Positions 53,786-62,894 of a stretch of 64,000 bases of DNA are shown here, in pieces. A program made the translations under genes and the position numbers. Location: NCBI GenBank assembly GCA_965199765.1, contig CBDATC010000001.1, forward strand, positions 558,001-622,000. The letters run 5' to 3'. The stretch is from JAPOXR01 sp965199765. GTDB taxonomy: Bacteria; Pseudomonadota; Alphaproteobacteria; Rhodobacterales; Rhodobacteraceae. The notes beneath the pieces were generated by a model, which did not search any database, had not been told where the DNA came from, and saw nothing but the letters and a program-made list of their open reading frames with translations. How positions within the stretch are numbered: the first letter of the stretch is position 1; each line of letters opens with the position of its first letter.

Positions 53786-55456
53786 CTATCCTGTTATCGC
53801 TGGCAGCTTCAGACCCTGCTCGCGGGCGCAGGAAATCGCTTCCGGATACCCTGCATCGGCATGGCGCATCACACCCGTTGCGGGATCATTCCATAGCACG
53901 CGCTTTAGTCGTCTTTCGGCCGATTCTGTGCCATCTGCGACAATGACCATTCCGGCATGCTGCGAAAATCCCATACCAACACCGCCGCCATGGTGAATCG
54001 ACACCCAGCTGGCTCCCGAAGCCGTATTGAGCAAAGCATTGAGAAAAGGCCAATCCGATACCGCGTCCGATCCATCGCGCATTCCCTCGGTCTCGCGATT
54101 AGGTGATGCCACCGAGCCTGAATCCAAATGATCACGGCCAATAACCACAGGCGCTGACAATTCTCCGGAACGCACCATCTCGTTAAACGCTAATCCCAAC
54201 CGGTGGCGGTCTCCAAGACCGACCCAGCAGATTCGTGCCGGCAATCCCTGAAATCGGATACGCTTGCGAGCGAGCTCAAGCCAATTGCAGAGATGGCGAT
54301 TGTCGGAAAGCAGCTGCGAGACTTTTCTGTCCGTCTTGTAAATGTCCTCTGGATCGCCTGACAGGGCTGACCAGCGGAAGGGTCCAATTCCGCGGCAAAA
54401 CAACGGACGAATATAGGCCGGAACAAATCCGGGAAACGCAAACGCATCCTCTAATCCTTCTTCAAACGCGACCTGACGGATATTGTTGCCATAATCCAGT
54501 GTCGGGACGCCGGCCTTCCAAAATCCGACCATCGCTTCAACGTGCTCGCGGATAGATTGTTTCGAGGCGGCCAATGCTTGGTCTGGATCCTTCTCTCTTG
54601 CGGTCTGCCATTGCGGCAGACTCCAGCCCTTTGGAAGGTAACCGTTCAATGGGTCATGCGCGGATGTCTGGTCTGTGACAATGTCCGGCCGCACACCTTC
54701 GAAAAGAAGCTTCGGAAAGATTTCCGCGGCATTCCCCACCAGCCCCACAGATTTCGCCTCGCCGGCGGCGGTCCAGCGGCTGATCATTGCCAACGCCTCG
54801 TCAACCGACTCGGTCTGTTCATCAAGATAGCCGGTTTTTCGCCGAAAACCGATCCGATCAGCATCGCATTCAACCGCTAAACAACAAGCTCCCGCCATGA
54901 CAGCTGCCAGAGGCTGCGCACCACCCATGCCGCCGAGACCGCCGGTTAATATCCACTTGCCCCTGAGACTGCCGTTATAGTGCTGACGCCCTGCCTCGGC
55001 GAAGGTCTCGTAAGTGCCCTGAACAATGCCCTGCGAGCCGATATATATCCACGAGCCGGCGGTCATCTGGCCATACATCATGAGACCTTGGCGGTCGAGT
55101 TTGCCAAAGTGCTCCCAATTCGCCCAGTGCGGAACCAGATTGGAATTTGCAATCAACACCCTTGGCGCATCCTCATGCGTTGGAAACACGCCAACAGGTT
55201 TGCCTGACTGGATCAATAGGGTTTCGCTATCGTTCAGACCGCGCAGCGTCGTTAGGATCGTATCGAAATCTCCCCATGTCCGGGTCGCACGGCCAATTCC
55301 TCCATAGACCACAAGTTCATTCGGGTTTTCTGCGACATCAGGATCTAAATTGTTTTGCAGCATGCGGAATGCTGCCTCGACCGGCCAGCTCCCGCAGGTC
55401 AATTCCGGTCCAACTGGTGATCTCACGGTGCGGACATTGTGTCGATTGTTGTTCAA
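53786..55456 (-). CDS. hutU: Urocanate hydratase
   Basis: A 556-residue protein of exactly the usual length. The N-terminus has RNVRTV-like RHNVRTVRSPVG, and further on LVVYGGIGRATRTW, TGGLGGMGGAQPLAAVMAG (the glycine-rich part of the NAD+ site) and ECDADRIGFRRKTGYLD. NAD+ is an electrophile here, not a redox partner. It adds water to urocanate to give imidazolonepropionate, the second step of histidine breakdown. Its start overlaps the hutH stop by four bases, so hutH-hutU are coupled. Confidence 0.96.
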   Translation of the reverse strand: MNNNRHNVRTVRSPVGPELTCGSWPVEAAFRMLQNNLDPDVAENPNELVVYGGIGRATRTWGDFDTILTTLRGLNDSETLLIQSGKPVGVFPTHEDAPRVLIANSNLVPHWANWEHFGKLDRQGLMMYGQMTAGSWIYIGSQGIVQGTYETFAEAGRQHYNGSLRGKWILTGGLGGMGGAQPLAAVMAGACCLAVECDADRIGFRRKTGYLDEQTESVDEALAMISRWTAAGEAKSVGLVGNAAEIFPKLLFEGVRPDIVTDQTSAHDPLNGYLPKGWSLPQWQTAREKDPDQALAASKQSIREHVEAMVGFWKAGVPTLDYGNNIRQVAFEEGLEDAFAFPGFVPAYIRPLFCRGIGPFRWSALSGDPEDIYKTDRKVSQLLSDNRHLCNWLELARKRIRFQGLPARICWVGLGDRHRLGLAFNEMVRSGELSAPVVIGRDHLDSGSVASPNRETEGMRDGSDAVSDWPFLNALLNTASGASWVSIHHGGGVGMGFSQHAGMVIVADGTESAERRLKRVLWNDPATGVMRHADAGYPEAISCAREQGLKLPAITG

Positions 55457-56973
55457 GGCCTATCCTCCAATTGCAGATCGGTTGTTGGCAAAAGCTGGCC
55501 GGTCTTCACGAGTTCGGCCGCTGCTTGAAGTTCAGGTCGAATGTAGCGATCCTCACAAAGCCGAGGGACCGCGGCCCGGATGCGGTTCAAAACGCCAAGA
55601 AGAGGTTTGCTGGTTCTTAGCGGTTCGCGAAACTCCACGCCTTGAGCTGCGCACAAAGCTTCAATCCCGACGATCTGATAAAGGTTTTCGCTCATCTCCA
55701 GCAATCTGCGCGCCGCATGACACGACATCGCCACATGATCTTCCTGATTGGCCGAGGTGGGCAGACTGTCGACAACTCTTGGATTGGCCAGCGCTTTGTT
55801 TTCGGCCGCCAACGCCGCCGAGGCGATGTCCAATATCATGTAGCCCGAGTTCAATCCTGGAGCAGGCGAAAGGAATGCCGGCAAGCCAGACGATAAAGCC
55901 GGATCAACCAGAAGTGCGACCCGCCGCTGTGCGATAGCACCGGTTTCCGCTATAGCCATCGCAATTTGGTCCGCGGCGAACCCAATAGGTTCGCCGTGAA
56001 AATTGCCGCCGGATATCAGTGTTGCATCATTGAGGACGAGCGGATTGTCTGTGACCGCTTCCGCTTCCTGGCATAGCGTCCGACCAGCTTGGCGCAATAT
56101 ATCCAAAGCCGCACCGGCCACTTGTGGCTGACAGCGCAAACAATACGGATCCTGCACTCGCTCATCGCCCTCGCGATGGCTTTCGCGAATTTCCGAGTCC
56201 TTCAGCAATAAACGAAGAGAGCGTCCAATATCGATCTGTCCCCGATGCCCACGCAGTGCATGAATTTCGTCGCGGAAGGGCGTTGACGATCCCATTGCGG
56301 CATCGGTTGACAACGCGCCGGTGGTTATTGAGCTGACCAGCCCGCGCCAGGCTTCGAAGAGCCCTGCCAAAGCCAGGGCGGTTGAAATCTGTGTTCCGTT
56401 AATTAGCGCCAGCCCTTCCTTGGCCTCGAACTCCAATGGCGTCAGTCCAACCGATCGCAGCGCTGATTGCCCAGACATAATCTTTCCGCCGCGGTGCGCT
56501 TTACCTTCGCCGATCATGACAGCTGCTATGTGGGCCAGCGGCGCGAGATCGCCCGACGCTCCGACCGACCCTTTTTCCGGAACCACCGGCAGCACATCGC
56601 GATGCACCATTTCGCCAATGAATTCAATCAACCGCCAACGCACGCCGGACGCTCCTTTAGACAGCGACATCATTTTCAAAATCATCGCGAGCCGCGTTAC
56701 TGCATCCGGCAATGGCTGTCCGATCCCGCCGCAGTGACTCAAGACAAGATTACGCTGCAGCTGCATGGTCTCGGCTTTGTCAATCCGGACCGCCGCCAAC
56801 TTTCCGAACCCGGTATTGACACCATAGATCGGTCTATCTGAATCGGCCGCCTGAGCCACAATCATGCGGCTGCGGTCGACAGCTTGTTTCAGCCGCGGAC
56901 TGAGGGTTGGTGTTGCGCCTCGATAGACCCGCTCCAGCCAATTCAAGGTTATTCGATCAGAACCAATCAACAT
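55453..56973 (-). CDS. hutH: Histidine ammonia-lyase
   Basis: A 506-residue enzyme that removes ammonia from histidine to give urocanate. The MIO-forming triad is intact in GSVGASGDLAPLAH (Ala-Ser-Gly at 139-141). Other active-site residues are present: Tyr in IYGVNTGFG, His in LVLSHCGGIGQPL, and Gln/Tyr/Arg in VQDPYCLRCQPQ. It heads the leftward hutH-hutU-cyclodeaminase-HutH-like gene run, which seems to be one transcript from the region 56974-57206. Confidence 0.97.
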   Translation of the reverse strand: MLIGSDRITLNWLERVYRGATPTLSPRLKQAVDRSRMIVAQAADSDRPIYGVNTGFGKLAAVRIDKAETMQLQRNLVLSHCGGIGQPLPDAVTRLAMILKMMSLSKGASGVRWRLIEFIGEMVHRDVLPVVPEKGSVGASGDLAPLAHIAAVMIGEGKAHRGGKIMSGQSALRSVGLTPLEFEAKEGLALINGTQISTALALAGLFEAWRGLVSSITTGALSTDAAMGSSTPFRDEIHALRGHRGQIDIGRSLRLLLKDSEIRESHREGDERVQDPYCLRCQPQVAGAALDILRQAGRTLCQEAEAVTDNPLVLNDATLISGGNFHGEPIGFAADQIAMAIAETGAIAQRRVALLVDPALSSGLPAFLSPAPGLNSGYMILDIASAALAAENKALANPRVVDSLPTSANQEDHVAMSCHAARRLLEMSENLYQIVGIEALCAAQGVEFREPLRTSKPLLGVLNRIRAAVPRLCEDRYIRPELQAAAELVKTGQLLPTTDLQLEDRP

Positions 56974-57206
56974 GCTTCACCACCTCCGCGCAAAACAATA
57001 AGCACTCTGCCGAACATCCGATCCATCATCGCGTGACAGCCGAACCTGCATCGGAATGCAGAACCGCCCAATGCTGCCCTGCAAGTTCCAGAATTGCATT
57101 CGGCAAGCCGGATAAGTCATCGTCGATCGCCAATTTCTGCGATTGTCCATTGCCGGCTTATCTCTGTTCACTTTGCGTGTTGTAACGCGCTGACGATCAT
57201 TTTTGA

Positions 57207-58412
57207 TCATTCAACAGTAATTCTTGCATGCAAAGGGCTGTGCCCCATGCGGTACGGCAATTCAGCGATGCTATCGGCGTCCCAAATGGCGAAGTCACCG
57301 CGAAGACCAGGCGCAATTCGCCCACGGTCCTCAAGACCCAACGCCTTCGCAGCATTGAGTGTGACTCCGGCAAAGGCTTCGGTAGGCGACAACCCAAACA
57401 CCACACAGGCCATGTTCATTGCCAGCAAAATCGAGTTAAGCGGCGAGGAACCGGGATTGTTATCCGTTGCCACCGCCATTGCGGTTCCGTGGTCCCGGAA
57501 AGCCTGTATCGGTGGTATTTGTTCGCAGCGAAGAGAATAGAATGCGCCAGGCAGCAATACTGCCACAGTCCCGGCCTGTGCCAAGGCTTGGGCATCGGCT
57601 TCGTTAGCGAATTCAAGATGGTCAGCCGAGAGAGCGTTATATCGCGCCGCGAGCTGAGCGCCGCCTATTCTCGTCAGCTGTTCGGCATGCAGCTTTACCG
57701 GGAGATTAAGCTGCACGGCGCAATCGAATACCCGTTCCATCTGACTCGTCGTGAATGCGATCACCTCGCAGAACCCATCAACTGCATCCACCAACGATTC
57801 AGCATGTGCCGCTTTCAGCGCCGGGATGCAGACTTCATCGATATATTGGTCCGCGTCCTCTCCGGGGGGAACCGCGTGCGCTCCCAAAAAAGAAGTGCGG
57901 ACATCGACCTTATTATGCTTGACGATATCAAGCGCAGTGCGAAGCATGCGCAACTCTGTATCGGTGTCCAAACCATAGCCGGACTTGATCTCAACCGTCG
58001 TAACACCTTCTTCCAACAGCCGCTCAATCCTATGCACGGCCGAATCATAAAGCTCCGCATTGGAAGCTTGACGCGTGGCCGAGACAGTCGAGACAATGCC
58101 GCCGCCCTCCCGTGCGATATTCTCGTATGACTCGCCTTCCATGCGCATCTCAAACTCCCGCGAGCGTTCTCCGCCGTGCACGATATGCGTATGGCAATCG
58201 ATCAACCCCGAAGTCAGCAATCTGCCCTCGCAGTTCATCTGTTCATTTTTTCGGAACTTTCTAGGCAAATCCTCCATCGGTCCCACCCACCCGATTTCGT
58301 TCTTTTGGATTGCAACACCCGCGTTCTTGATCAAGATCAGTTCTTGTCCCCGATCATCCATCGTAGCTGCCGTGACATTGGCAATCACCAATTCATCTAA
58401 GACTTCGGACAT
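57207..58412 (-). CDS. hutI: Imidazolonepropionase
   Basis: A 401-residue amidohydrolase. Metal ligands are in LIDCHTHIVHGGERS, LHAEQLTRIGG and the later ATDNNPGSSPL Asp; SGYGLDTDTELRMLR is also characteristic. It opens the imidazolone ring to give N-formimidoyl-L-glutamate, the third Hut step. It is leftward, 233 bases before hutH, and starts 59 bases from hutF in the opposite direction, so the two share a bidirectional promoter region. Whether hutH has its own promoter is not settled by the sequence. Confidence 0.96.
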   Translation of the reverse strand: MSEVLDELVIANVTAATMDDRGQELILIKNAGVAIQKNEIGWVGPMEDLPRKFRKNEQMNCEGRLLTSGLIDCHTHIVHGGERSREFEMRMEGESYENIAREGGGIVSTVSATRQASNAELYDSAVHRIERLLEEGVTTVEIKSGYGLDTDTELRMLRTALDIVKHNKVDVRTSFLGAHAVPPGEDADQYIDEVCIPALKAAHAESLVDAVDGFCEVIAFTTSQMERVFDCAVQLNLPVKLHAEQLTRIGGAQLAARYNALSADHLEFANEADAQALAQAGTVAVLLPGAFYSLRCEQIPPIQAFRDHGTAMAVATDNNPGSSPLNSILLAMNMACVVFGLSPTEAFAGVTLNAAKALGLEDRGRIAPGLRGDFAIWDADSIAELPYRMGHSPLHARITVE

Positions 58413-58471
58413 TGAAATAAGCTCCTACTTATTGCTAATATGTGTTAACATGATATTGCGAAAATTAAAAT
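58413..58471. promoter_or_regulatory. hutI/hutF bidirectional promoter and possible HutC operator
   Basis: The 59-base spacer is AT-rich and holds the perfect palindrome TGTTAACA (58443-58450), flanked by AATAT on the left and ATATT on the right. As the only region able to control both directions, it is the best place for a HutC (GntR-family) operator. The site differs from the TGTATATACA-like operators of Pseudomonas, so the assignment is inference. Confidence 0.45.
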
Positions 58472-59842
58472 ATGACTGAACGAATTTTAGCAAAACAGGC
58501 TTTTCTTTCCACAGGCTGGTCCCGCAACATTGAGATCACAATATCCCGGGACGGTCTGATCTCGGGGATATCGGGACAGCCCGAAAGTTCCAGTGAAGAC
58601 TTCGACCTCGTGCTTCCTGCGCCGTCCAATCTCCACAGCCATACCTTTCAACGCGCGATGGCTGGATTGACGGAAAAGCGGGGCGTTGACCCCTATGACA
58701 GTTTCTGGAGCTGGCGACGGCTTATGTACCGGTTTTTGGACCGCCTTCAGCCCGAACATATCGAAAAAATCGCTGCGATGGCCTTCGTTGAAATGCTGGA
58801 GGCCGGATTCGGTTCGGTTGCGGAATTTCATTATCTGCATAACCAGCCCAATGGCGCTCCGTACGCTGAACCTGCCGAGATGTGTGGACGCATTATCAAT
58901 GCCGCCCAGACAACGGGAATTGGTCTAACGCTTCTGCCAACCCTCTATTGCTGGGGCGGCAGTGACCGCAGACCGCTTACAGCGGGTCAAATTCGATTTG
59001 GCAATAGCGTGGATTCATTCGCCGCGCTGCATGCGGAAGCCACTGACCGGATTCGGTCAAGCCATTTCGATAACAGGCTGGGCGCAGCAGCGCATTCGCT
59101 GCGGGCCGTTGATGCCGACGGTCTTGCAGCCTGCCATGAGATTGCTGCCAATTCACCGTTCCATATTCATGCGGCCGAACAGATCGCGGAAGTCGAAGAG
59201 ATTCGCAGCCGGCTTGACGCCCGTCCTATTGAGTGGCTGACATCGAATTGTCCGCTGGACCAGAATTGGTGCATCATTCACGCAACCCATATGACGCAGG
59301 AAGAAACCAAAGCACTGGCGGATTCCGGCGCCGTTGCTGGGCTTTGCCCGATCACCGAAGCTAATCTGGGAGATGGAATTTTTAATGGCCGAAGCTATCT
59401 CTCGAGCGATGGCAAGCTGGGCATCGGCTCGGACTCAAATACACGCATCGATCTCTTCGGAGAGCTGGAGATGCTGGAATACTCCCAGCGTTTGTCGTTG
59501 CGGCAGCGCGCGGTCTTTGCCGACCATGGCCGTTCAACCGGGCGGGTGTTGTTCGAAAACACAACCCGCGGCAGCGCATTGGCGGCGGGACGCGGCACGG
59601 GAGCGATCGAAAAAGGGCAATTTGCGGACCTCATCGGTCTGCGCACCAACAATGAATGGCTTTATAATCGTGAGGGGGATGGAACGCTCGACGGTTTGAT
59701 TTTTTCCGGGCGGGGCCATGCTTGCATCACGGACGTTTGGAGTGCGGGTCGCCATGTCGTCAAGGAAGGTAAACATCAGCGGCGCGAAACCGTCACTTCT
59801 GACTTCATGAATGTGATGCTTGAGTTGAAGTCGGTGATCTGA
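58472..59842 (+). CDS. hutF: Formimidoylglutamate deiminase
   Basis: A 456-residue amidohydrolase. Metal ligands are in LHSHTFQRAMAGLTE, HIHAAEQIAEVEEI, IIHATHMTQEET and LGIGSDSNTRIDLF. It removes the imino group of formimidoylglutamate to give N-formylglutamate and ammonia, so this organism uses the five-step HutF/HutG branch instead of direct HutG hydrolysis. HutG (N-formylglutamate deformylase) itself is not in the window. The start at 58472 is an ATG. Its stop is immediately followed by the hutC start codon. Confidence 0.95.
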   Translation: MTERILAKQAFLSTGWSRNIEITISRDGLISGISGQPESSSEDFDLVLPAPSNLHSHTFQRAMAGLTEKRGVDPYDSFWSWRRLMYRFLDRLQPEHIEKIAAMAFVEMLEAGFGSVAEFHYLHNQPNGAPYAEPAEMCGRIINAAQTTGIGLTLLPTLYCWGGSDRRPLTAGQIRFGNSVDSFAALHAEATDRIRSSHFDNRLGAAAHSLRAVDADGLAACHEIAANSPFHIHAAEQIAEVEEIRSRLDARPIEWLTSNCPLDQNWCIIHATHMTQEETKALADSGAVAGLCPITEANLGDGIFNGRSYLSSDGKLGIGSDSNTRIDLFGELEMLEYSQRLSLRQRAVFADHGRSTGRVLFENTTRGSALAAGRGTGAIEKGQFADLIGLRTNNEWLYNREGDGTLDGLIFSGRGHACITDVWSAGRHVVKEGKHQRRETVTSDFMNVMLELKSVI

Positions 59843-60541
59843 ATGGTTCGGGCAAACTTTACCTGGCGGGAAGTGCGGGCGAAGATTCACCAATCCATTC
59901 TTGAAGGCCGATTTGCGCCGGGAGATAGGCTGCCGCGCGATCTGGACATAGCCCATAGCTTGAATTGCTCGCGTTCGACGGTCCAGCGAGCCATGCAGAG
60001 TTTGGCAAAGCGCGGGATAGTGGAACGACGGCGGAAAGGGGGCACCCGCGTTCGATCGCAGCCGATTACGCGGGCGACTTTGGATATTCCGATAATTCGC
60101 GAAGAAATCGAATGCCGTGGAGAGACTTACAGCTATCAATTAATTCAACAATCAGATGAATCCTTGCCACCTAGCGTCGCTGCCGCGCTGCGGTTGACTC
60201 ATTCGGCACAGATGCTTCGCGTGCTTGCCCTCCACTTGGCCAATGACCGACCGTACATTTTCGAGGATCGCTGGCTGTCAATGGCCGCTGTTCCTGAAAT
60301 CCGCAACGTTGATTTGTCGCGAATCAGTGTGAACGAGTGGCTCGTGCGGACGAAACCCGCCAGCAACGGCAGAATCCGACTCTTCGCCGAAACAGCGGGC
60401 AAAACAAGGGCGAAAATCCTCGACTGCCGCCCATCAGACGCGCTCTTTGTGATCGACAGAACCACTTGGAGCGGTGAACAGCCGATTACGACCGTCAGAG
60501 CTTCCTGTGCACCGGGTTACCAAATGATAACGAAGATTTAG
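59843..60541 (+). CDS. hutC: Histidine utilisation repressor (GntR family)
   Basis: A 232-residue regulator. Residues 5-70 form the winged helix-turn-helix (KIHQSILEGRFAPGDRLP then LNCSRSTVQRAMQSLAKRGI); the rest is a UTRA effector domain (MLRVLALHLANDRPYIFEDR, VNEWL, RASCAPGYQM). HutC is released from DNA by urocanate, so the pathway switches itself on. ATG follows the hutF TGA with no gap, so the two are translationally coupled. It probably binds in the hutI/hutF spacer and thereby also controls its own gene. Confidence 0.94.
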   Translation: MVRANFTWREVRAKIHQSILEGRFAPGDRLPRDLDIAHSLNCSRSTVQRAMQSLAKRGIVERRRKGGTRVRSQPITRATLDIPIIREEIECRGETYSYQLIQQSDESLPPSVAAALRLTHSAQMLRVLALHLANDRPYIFEDRWLSMAAVPEIRNVDLSRISVNEWLVRTKPASNGRIRLFAETAGKTRAKILDCRPSDALFVIDRTTWSGEQPITTVRASCAPGYQMITKI

Positions 60542-60753
60542 GCTGAACATCCAAGAATGGTCCGCTAAATTCGTGCCAGGATTTCGCCCTTGTCTGCTCC
60601 AATGGACATTTGCAGATGTTTCCCGCCTGCCCGTCTTACTGCTGCATATCAATATGATTTATTCCTTGATTCCCGAATATGAAGGAAGCCAGCCTGGTCA
60701 GTTGGCAGCTTGTCGAGATGGACCTGTAACAGGTCTTGGCAAATTTGAGAAAA

Positions 60754-60828
60754 TGGTGCCTGGGGGCGGATTTGAACCACCGACACGAGGATTTTCAGTC
60801 CACTGCTCTACCCCTGAGCTACCCAGGC
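60754..60828 (-). tRNA. tRNA-Phe (GAA), CCA encoded
   Basis: The 75-base minus-strand sequence folds into a full cloverleaf: acceptor GCCTGGG/CCCAGGC, D arm GCTC-AGGGGTA-GAGC, anticodon loop CTGAAAA (anticodon GAA), variable loop GTGTC, T arm GGTGG-TTCAAAT-CCGCC, then A and CCA. The D loop is one base shorter than usual and the second pair of the anticodon stem is T-T. It lies 27 bases downstream of yacG on the same strand and probably rides on that transcript. Confidence 0.93.
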
Positions 60829-60855
60829 ACGGGTTGGCGTCACTACGACTTTCCT

Positions 60856-61056
60856 TTACGAATTGTCTATAGGCAATCCGTCCGATTTCAATCCCATTGA
60901 CTCGATTTCCGCATCATCTGTCACAGCACCGCCCGTATGGGGTGAAATCCGATAACCGCCCGTCAGCCAATTTACGAGATCTTTGTCCGCACACCGAGCA
61001 GAACAAAATGGCCTGTATCTGAAATCCGACTGGCTGCGGCATATAGGACAAGTCAA
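60856..61056 (-). CDS. yacG: DNA gyrase inhibitor YacG (DUF329, zinc-binding)
   Basis: A 66-residue protein with four cysteines, CPIC at the N-terminus and FCSARCADKDL, binding one zinc, and NWLTGGYRI following, the YacG signature. YacG binds GyrB and blocks gyrase from DNA in E. coli. Its start overlaps the stop of the RNase gene by four bases. It is the last protein gene of the infA-maf-rng-yacG operon, in an order common among alphaproteobacteria. Confidence 0.92.
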   Translation of the reverse strand: MTCPICRSQSDFRYRPFCSARCADKDLVNWLTGGYRISPHTGGAVTDDAEIESMGLKSDGLPIDNS

Positions 61057-62099
61057 CGTTCAATCCATTGCTCTAACGGACGACGGTCCCGCCGTCTATG
61101 CAGCTCATACAGCCCAAGTCTTGACCAACCAGACAAAGTTGTTGCGGTTTGATCAAGGTCAAACGCCTTCTTCAGCGCTGCTTCCACTTGTATCCGTTCA
61201 TTCTTCTTTACCGGCGCAAAGTCAATGGCCACCTGCCCTCCCAAGCCCCGAATCCGAAAGTGGCGCGGCAATGCCGCGGCCGCAGCGAGATTGGCTTTCA
61301 AAGCAGCCTTTTCTGTTGTGTCCGAACCCGTATTGACATCAACGGTCAACAGAGCTCGAGTCTGCTCAATCCACATATTGGCCCCAGTTGCAAGACCGAC
61401 CTTGGGTTCCATATAATCGAACAGCAAATCATGTATTTCATAACGAAAATACGCCTCATAGTCACATTCGAGAACGAACCCCCGTCCTCCCCACGCCGCT
61501 AGGGCTTGATCGATCGCCTTCGGCGCAAAACAAATGAAGTCTGCCTCTCGATGTGGACGTGCGGATTCGATTTTAGATGCGCGTTCAAACAGATCGTGAA
61601 TTTCCAATTCTAGATCTCTATCGTCCGCAAATTGGGCGGAGCTGCGCAGAGTAAGCCCAGGACGGCCAGCGACTGATGCTCCATTGGCCAATGCCACAGC
61701 CTGCAGACGCTTTCTCGTGTCCGCATCCGAAATTTTCTTGGAAATGCGAATTCCGCTCTTTGAAGGCGACACAACCGCATACCCTCCGCGCAATTCTATC
61801 CGCTGTGAAACAGATACATGCTTTCCCGGTTCTGGATGGGTTTGCGTTTGAACCACAATGCTCTCGCCTTGCCGCAGCGACTCAGCTGAACGAAGGTAGC
61901 CGAATTGATCGCCTGGCAACCGCAAAATCCACGCACCGCTGGACTTGAGTTTGCGATCAGCTACCGCGCGAACAACTGTTCCCGCCTCGATTCGATCATC
62001 ATCCAAACCAAAAACAAAGTCCTCCAGCACGCCATTGACGAACACAGCTGCAGATGTGCCATGCTCTAAAACCCCCTGCACAATGGTGGCCCTGCTCAT
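61053..62099 (-). CDS. rng: Ribonuclease E/G family protein (short form)
   Basis: I start at ATG 62099 (MSRATIVQGVLEHGTS), which overlaps the maf stop as ATGA, giving 348 residues; upstream codons open in this frame lie inside maf. The catalytic DNase-I-like part is intact: TRALLTVDVNTGSDT with the metal Asp, and GGQVAIDFAPV with the second Asp, with LRDLGG-like IRGLGG between. The Zn-link cysteines and the long C-terminal scaffold of RNase E are absent. At about 350 residues it matches the short RNase E/G-like proteins encoded beside maf in alphaproteobacteria. Role probably in RNA processing. Confidence 0.9.
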   Translation of the reverse strand: MSRATIVQGVLEHGTSAAVFVNGVLEDFVFGLDDDRIEAGTVVRAVADRKLKSSGAWILRLPGDQFGYLRSAESLRQGESIVVQTQTHPEPGKHVSVSQRIELRGGYAVVSPSKSGIRISKKISDADTRKRLQAVALANGASVAGRPGLTLRSSAQFADDRDLELEIHDLFERASKIESARPHREADFICFAPKAIDQALAAWGGRGFVLECDYEAYFRYEIHDLLFDYMEPKVGLATGANMWIEQTRALLTVDVNTGSDTTEKAALKANLAAAAALPRHFRIRGLGGQVAIDFAPVKKNERIQVEAALKKAFDLDQTATTLSGWSRLGLYELHRRRDRRPLEQWIER

Positions 62100-62692
62100 T
62101 TCGCCTCTCCAACACAGTAACCGGCAGCCTTCAGCAAATTTAGAGTCTCGGTTAAAGGCAACCCAACCACCGCGGTGAAGGAGCCGCTGATCCACGGAAT
62201 GAAGCCACCTGCCGAACCCTGTATTCCGTAAGCGCCGGCCTTGCCCAGCCACTCGCCTGAGTGAATATATTGCTGGATATCTGCTTCAGAAAGCCGCTTC
62301 ATTTTGGCTATCGTTGTGATGTCTCTTGTCCAGAGTCTTTCAGCAGTGCGCACAACAACAGCGGTGATCACCCGGTGACGGCGGTCCGACAGCAGCCTCA
62401 AATATGATTCTGCTTCTTGTGCATCTTCAGCCTTACCAAGAATTCGGCGACCGACTGCCACCGTTGTATCGGCAGAGAGCACCACGGTATTCGGTTCGAG
62501 TGTAACCGATAACGCTTTCGCTGTCGCTATCCGTCTGCAATACTCCCGAGGCGATTCATTGGAGTGTTTTGACTCGTCGACGTCTGGATTTACAATTTGG
62601 TCAGGAAACACGCCAACCTGAGCAAGCAGTTCCCTGCGTCTTGGACTGGCTGATGCTAAAACGAGGCGTATCGCCTCACTTGTATCTGAAAT
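62096..62692 (-). CDS. maf: Maf-family nucleoside triphosphate pyrophosphatase, apparent non-canonical start
   Basis: Maf proteins hydrolyse non-canonical or methylated nucleotides. The C-terminal parts are present: VLSADTTVAVGRRILGK and GAYGIQGSAGGFI. The essential N-terminal motif LASASPRRREL is read in the same frame but lies upstream of the first normal start codon, GTG 62611. Between that motif and an in-frame TAA no ATG, GTG or TTG occurs. ATT 62692 (198 residues) or ATA 62671 (191 residues) are the only plausible starts; ATT would overlap the end of infA by 17 bases. A sequencing error or frameshift near 62680 is the alternative. Coordinates assume ATT. Confidence 0.85.
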   Translation of the reverse strand: MSDTSEAIRLVLASASPRRRELLAQVGVFPDQIVNPDVDESKHSNESPREYCRRIATAKALSVTLEPNTVVLSADTTVAVGRRILGKAEDAQEAESYLRLLSDRRHRVITAVVVRTAERLWTRDITTIAKMKRLSEADIQQYIHSGEWLGKAGAYGIQGSAGGFIPWISGSFTAVVGLPLTETLNLLKAAGYCVGEAK

Positions 62693-62894
62693 TTATTCTG
62701 CCCTTTGTCAGATCGTAGGGTGTCATTTCAACGCGCACTTGATCACCCGCAAGAACTCTGATCCGGTTCTTTCTCATTTTTCCTGCCGTATGCGCGATAA
62801 TTTGAATCCCATTCTCCAATTCAACCCGGAAAGTCGCGTTCGGCAGGAGTTCCTTTACGACCCCGGGAAATTCCAACAATTCTTCTTTTGGCAT
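62676..62894 (-). CDS. infA: Translation initiation factor IF-1
   Basis: From ATG 62894 (MPKEELLEFPGVVKELLP), 72 residues, the canonical length. It is a single S1-like OB fold with NATFRVELENG, HTAGKMRKNRIRVLAGD and RVEMTPYDLTKGRINFRYK. IF-1 fills the ribosomal A site during initiation. The opening frame starts earlier at 62915, but the extra seven residues are not conserved. It heads the operon infA-maf-rng-yacG. Its 3' end overlaps the presumed start of maf. Confidence 0.97.
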   Translation of the reverse strand: MPKEELLEFPGVVKELLPNATFRVELENGIQIIAHTAGKMRKNRIRVLAGDQVRVEMTPYDLTKGRINFRYK

